Shown here in pieces: positions 5,386 to 7,467 of a stretch of DNA of 7,467 nucleotides. Every line of letters begins with the position of its first letter. Within the stretch, counting starts at the first letter, position 1. The notes beneath the pieces are model-generated. The model was given only the letters and a program-made list of their open reading frames with translations. It was not told the DNA's origin and searched no databases. The DNA comes from Rikenellaceae bacterium (GTDB lineage: Bacteria > Bacteroidota > Bacteroidia > Bacteroidales > UBA932), in NCBI GenBank assembly GCA_900769905.1, contig CAAGIL010000212.1:1-7467 (forward strand), written 5' to 3'. Both the position numbers and the translations under genes were made by a program.

Positions 5386-6516
5386 ATGAAACTCAGGATA
5401 CTCATAGCAGCTGCGCTGTGCATAGCCTCATGCGGCTTGGCACAGGAGCTGGCAGCACAAACGAAGACGGAAACGAAGAACTATAACAAGGCAGTTTCCA
5501 AACCTTCACTCAAGGCTTACGACAACTTCCTCAAGAAGTACCCTAATTCCGTCTATGCTGCCGACATCGCAGCCCGAAAGGACACTCTGCTGAACATATC
5601 ACCCTACAGCGAAGCCCAGGCAAGGGAACTCATTGGAGCCTTCCTGCCTCAGGATGCCCCTGCGCTCGCCTTTGCAGTGAGGAAGGATGCCGTGGACAGA
5701 ATCCACGCGCTGTGCCTGGAAGGCAGGGATATTGAAATCAGGACCATAGAGAAAAGCGGGGCTTCGTGGAAGGAACTCCCTTCCTACAATCCGCCGTTCC
5801 CTTTCCAGGACGAATACCCTCAGAGCCTGAGCTTCATTGACAGCCACTCCGTGATGAAAATCAAGGGTGAGACTTTCCTCTGTTTCAATGTCCTGGCAGC
5901 CTGGCCTGACTCCCGCAGGGAATACAGGAGCGTATGCTACAGCCCTGACAGCGACTTCTGGGGCTACCTGAGCTTCAGCGGCAAGGATGTGCGCGCAAAG
6001 GATGACAGCGCAGCCTACAGGATCAGCGGGCGCTTCAACGAAACTATGGAAGAGCTCCGCCATCCCCAGCTGCGCGTACTGCTCTCCGCAATGAAGGAAA
6101 ACGCTCTGCTTGAGGAGATTCCGGACAAGGACTGGAAGACGGACCTTGCCATAGAATTCTGGCTGAAAAACAATCCGGACGCAATGGGAGCTGCCACAAA
6201 GCTCACCTTCAACATACTCGACAAGGACTGCTCACTCGTGGAGGGTTTCGCAAAGTCCAAAGGCAAGGTGGAATCATCCAAATACCGCGCTGCCATAATG
6301 GACATACGCGGCTGGAGCGTCATCGTGGTGTATGAGAAGGAGAGCAGGGAGTATGTGCTCGCCTGGGCCGAGCCGGAGTGCAAAGACCATAAAAAAGACA
6401 GGCTGCTGAACAGCCTGTACTTCAAAAATCCCTATACCCTTACGATGTATTACTACCAGGGCAGCAAAAGCTTCAGTTACGAGCTTAACCTGGCATCCAA
6501 GAAGCTGTCCAGGTAA
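5386..6516 (+). CDS. Predicted exported lipoprotein with a short TPR-like segment, function unknown
   Basis: I do not recognise a named family for this 376-residue protein. ATG 5386 is preferred: it has AGGA five bases upstream and begins a compact signal sequence (MKLR, then ILIAAALCIASC). An upstream in-frame TTG at 5362 would overlap the previous gene and put charged residues before the signal. IASC fits a lipobox, making Cys16 the likely lipid anchor; ordinary signal peptidase cleavage near LAAQ is the alternative. Residues about 30-70 (YNKAVSKPSLKAYDNFLKKY, then PNSVYAADIAARKD) resemble a TPR or BamD-like helical repeat. The remainder is mixed, with beta-rich stretches such as VMKIKGETFLCFNVLAAW and a Tyr-rich end. 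No catalytic motif was seen. It follows the S9 peptidase by 7 nt, so it belongs to that operon. Its last 40 bp overlap the end of the opposing M20 gene, and it carries that gene's likely terminator. Confidence 0.8.
   Translation: MKLRILIAAALCIASCGLAQELAAQTKTETKNYNKAVSKPSLKAYDNFLKKYPNSVYAADIAARKDTLLNISPYSEAQARELIGAFLPQDAPALAFAVRKDAVDRIHALCLEGRDIEIRTIEKSGASWKELPSYNPPFPFQDEYPQSLSFIDSHSVMKIKGETFLCFNVLAAWPDSRREYRSVCYSPDSDFWGYLSFSGKDVRAKDDSAAYRISGRFNETMEELRHPQLRVLLSAMKENALLEEIPDKDWKTDLAIEFWLKNNPDAMGAATKLTFNILDKDCSLVEGFAKSKGKVESSKYRAAIMDIRGWSVIVVYEKESREYVLAWAEPECKDHKKDRLLNSLYFKNPYTLTMYYYQGSKSFSYELNLASKKLSR
6391..6418 (-). terminator. Intrinsic terminator for the M20 dipeptidase gene, inside the opposing coding sequence
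   Basis: Read on the - strand, ACAGGCTG (6418-6411) and CAGCCTGT (6405-6398) form a perfect 8 bp stem with a 5-nt loop (TTCAG). One C and then six T residues (6396-6391) follow at once. This is a textbook intrinsic terminator, and it lies about 60 nt past the M20 stop codon at 6477-6479. On the + strand the stem is preceded by A residues and not followed by T residues, so it should act only on the - strand. It is also coding DNA for the + strand lipoprotein. Confidence 0.75.
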
Positions 6517-7467
6517 GCGTAGAATTTGGCAATTGACTCCATTCCCCCGAAGAACTGCCTGAGAAGGTAGCTTTCGTTCGGGGAGTGGATTGTGTCCCTT
6601 TCCAGACCGAAGCCCATAAGCAGAGGGTCTATGCCAAGTATTTTCTGAACTTCTGCCAGCACTGCTATGGAACCGCCTCCGCGTGAAGGCACAGGTTCCA
6701 CTCCGAACACCTCCTTGATGGCTCTGGAGGCAGCCTTGTATGCCGGAGAGTCGATAGGAATAAGGAAACCGTCCCCACCTTCCATCGGAGTCACTTCCAC
6801 CTTTACGCAGCGTGGTGCCAGACTCTTGAAATACTTCGCGAACAGCCTGGTAATCTCGGCACTTTTCTGGTTCGGCACCAGGCGCATCGAGATTTTGGCG
6901 TGGGCCTCGGACGGAAGCACGGTCTTGGCGCCCTGCCCCGTATATCCACCCCATATTCCGCATACGTCCAGACAAGGGCGTATTCCCGTCCTCTCCAGTG
7001 GGGTGTAGCCCTTCTCTCCCCTGAGCTCACGCACGCCCAGGAATTCCTTGTATTCCTTGAGGTCGAACGGAGCCCTGGCGAGCATCTTCCTGTCCTTGCT
7101 GCTGAGTTCCACCACCTTGTCGTAGAATCCGGGCACCGCTACCCTACCGTCTTCATCGAAGAGCTTGGCTATCATCTCGCTCAGCACCTGTATCGGATTA
7201 GCCACCGTGCCTCCGTAATGCCCGGAATGCAGGTCCTTGTTCGGACCTGTCACCTTCACTTCGAGGTAGCTCAGACCCCTCATTCCACAGTTGATCGAAG
7301 GCACCTGCTCGCTGATCATCGTAGTGTCGCTGACCAGGCACAGGTCTGCTTTGAGCAGCTTCTTGTGGGCCTTGATCCAGGCCGGAAGGTTAGGACTCCC
7401 TATCTCCTCCTCGCCCTCGAAGAGGAACTTCACGTTGCAGTTCAGTTTGCCGCTCGCAACCAGATAC
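6477..7467 (-). CDS. M20 family dipeptidase (carnosinase-like), 5'-truncated by window edge
   Basis: This is a zinc-dependent cytosolic-type dipeptidase or peptidase of the M20 family that cleaves short peptides. About 329 C-terminal residues are visible out of roughly 450 usual. The frame stays open to base 7466; the GTG at 7433 is an internal Val and not a start. Visible active-site elements are the Glu-Glu pair in FEGEEEIGS (7404-7409: catalytic base and metal-bridging Glu), metal-binding Asp in LVSDTT (7326-7328), the lid-domain His in DLHSGHYGG (7227-7229) that serves the partner subunit in dimeric relatives, and metal-binding His in DTIHSPNE (6585-6587). PSRGGGSIAV is the usual Gly-rich segment near the substrate carboxylate. 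The first metal ligands (HxD region) and the Asp bridging both metals are off-window. The gene converges on the + strand operon with a 40 bp 3' overlap and probably ends at the hairpin at 6391-6418. Confidence 0.95.
   Translation of the reverse strand, partial: YLVASGKLNCNVKFLFEGEEEIGSPNLPAWIKAHKKLLKADLCLVSDTTMISEQVPSINCGMRGLSYLEVKVTGPNKDLHSGHYGGTVANPIQVLSEMIAKLFDEDGRVAVPGFYDKVVELSSKDRKMLARAPFDLKEYKEFLGVRELRGEKGYTPLERTGIRPCLDVCGIWGGYTGQGAKTVLPSEAHAKISMRLVPNQKSAEITRLFAKYFKSLAPRCVKVEVTPMEGGDGFLIPIDSPAYKAASRAIKEVFGVEPVPSRGGGSIAVLAEVQKILGIDPLLMGFGLERDTIHSPNESYLLRQFFGGMESIAKFYAYLDSFLDARLSS

Noticed and set aside
6545..6583. Inverted repeat CCCCGAA/TTCGGGG
   Set aside because: The 7 bp arms are 25 nt apart, lie within conserved M20 coding sequence (SPNE to FFGG) and have no T-run; probably chance.
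6274..6975. 233-residue - strand reading frame overlapping both the lipoprotein and M20 genes
   Set aside because: It runs through two well-supported genes in another frame and its product has no family features.
7431..7433. Possible start codon of the M20 dipeptidase at 7433
   Set aside because: It is an internal GTG (Val). The frame continues to the window edge, and the first metal ligands of the family are still missing.

Overview
The window looks like chromosomal DNA from a member of the Bacteroidota, most likely the order Bacteroidales. The evidence is a DUF1573 protein, small Bacteroidales-type lipoproteins, a peptidase resembling the Porphyromonas prolyl tripeptidyl peptidase, mostly absent Shine-Dalgarno sequences, and a promoter close to the Bacteroidetes TTTG/TAnnTTTG type. 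Codons tend to end in G or C, so it is more GC-rich than typical Bacteroides. An uncultured gut lineage or an Alistipes-like group would fit, but genus cannot be fixed from this sequence. No rRNA, tRNA, CRISPR array, insertion sequence or phage gene was seen.

Layout. (1) Positions 1-2484 hold three tightly coupled + strand genes: the 3' part of a secreted subtilisin-like S8 protease (its start lies left of the window), a DUF1573 exported protein, and a small lipocalin-like lipoprotein. Junctions are 1 nt apart and then an ATGA overlap, so this is almost certainly one transcript. (2) Positions 2485-2623 are the only real intergenic gap on the + strand. It carries a good Bacteroidetes promoter candidate. 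(3) Positions 2624-6516 hold a second + strand operon: the peroxiredoxin Bcp, a one-helix membrane protein, an S9 prolyl oligopeptidase family exopeptidase with a shortened N-terminal region, and a 376-residue predicted exported protein with a short TPR-like segment. Gaps are 8 nt, -1 nt and 7 nt. (4) Positions 6477-7467 hold, on the - strand, the C-terminal three quarters of an M20 dipeptidase. Its 3' end overlaps the 3' end of the last + gene by 40 bp, and its probable intrinsic terminator lies inside that opposing coding sequence.

Functionally, three unrelated peptidases share this short region: a secreted endopeptidase, an N-terminal di/tripeptide-releasing exopeptidase, and a dipeptidase. 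Together they could form a peptide-degradation route, although each is in a different transcription unit. Bcp adds peroxide defence. No clearly new system is evident. The most unusual points are the shortened propeller of the S9 enzyme, the terminator embedded in an opposing gene, and two conserved-looking but uncharacterised exported proteins.
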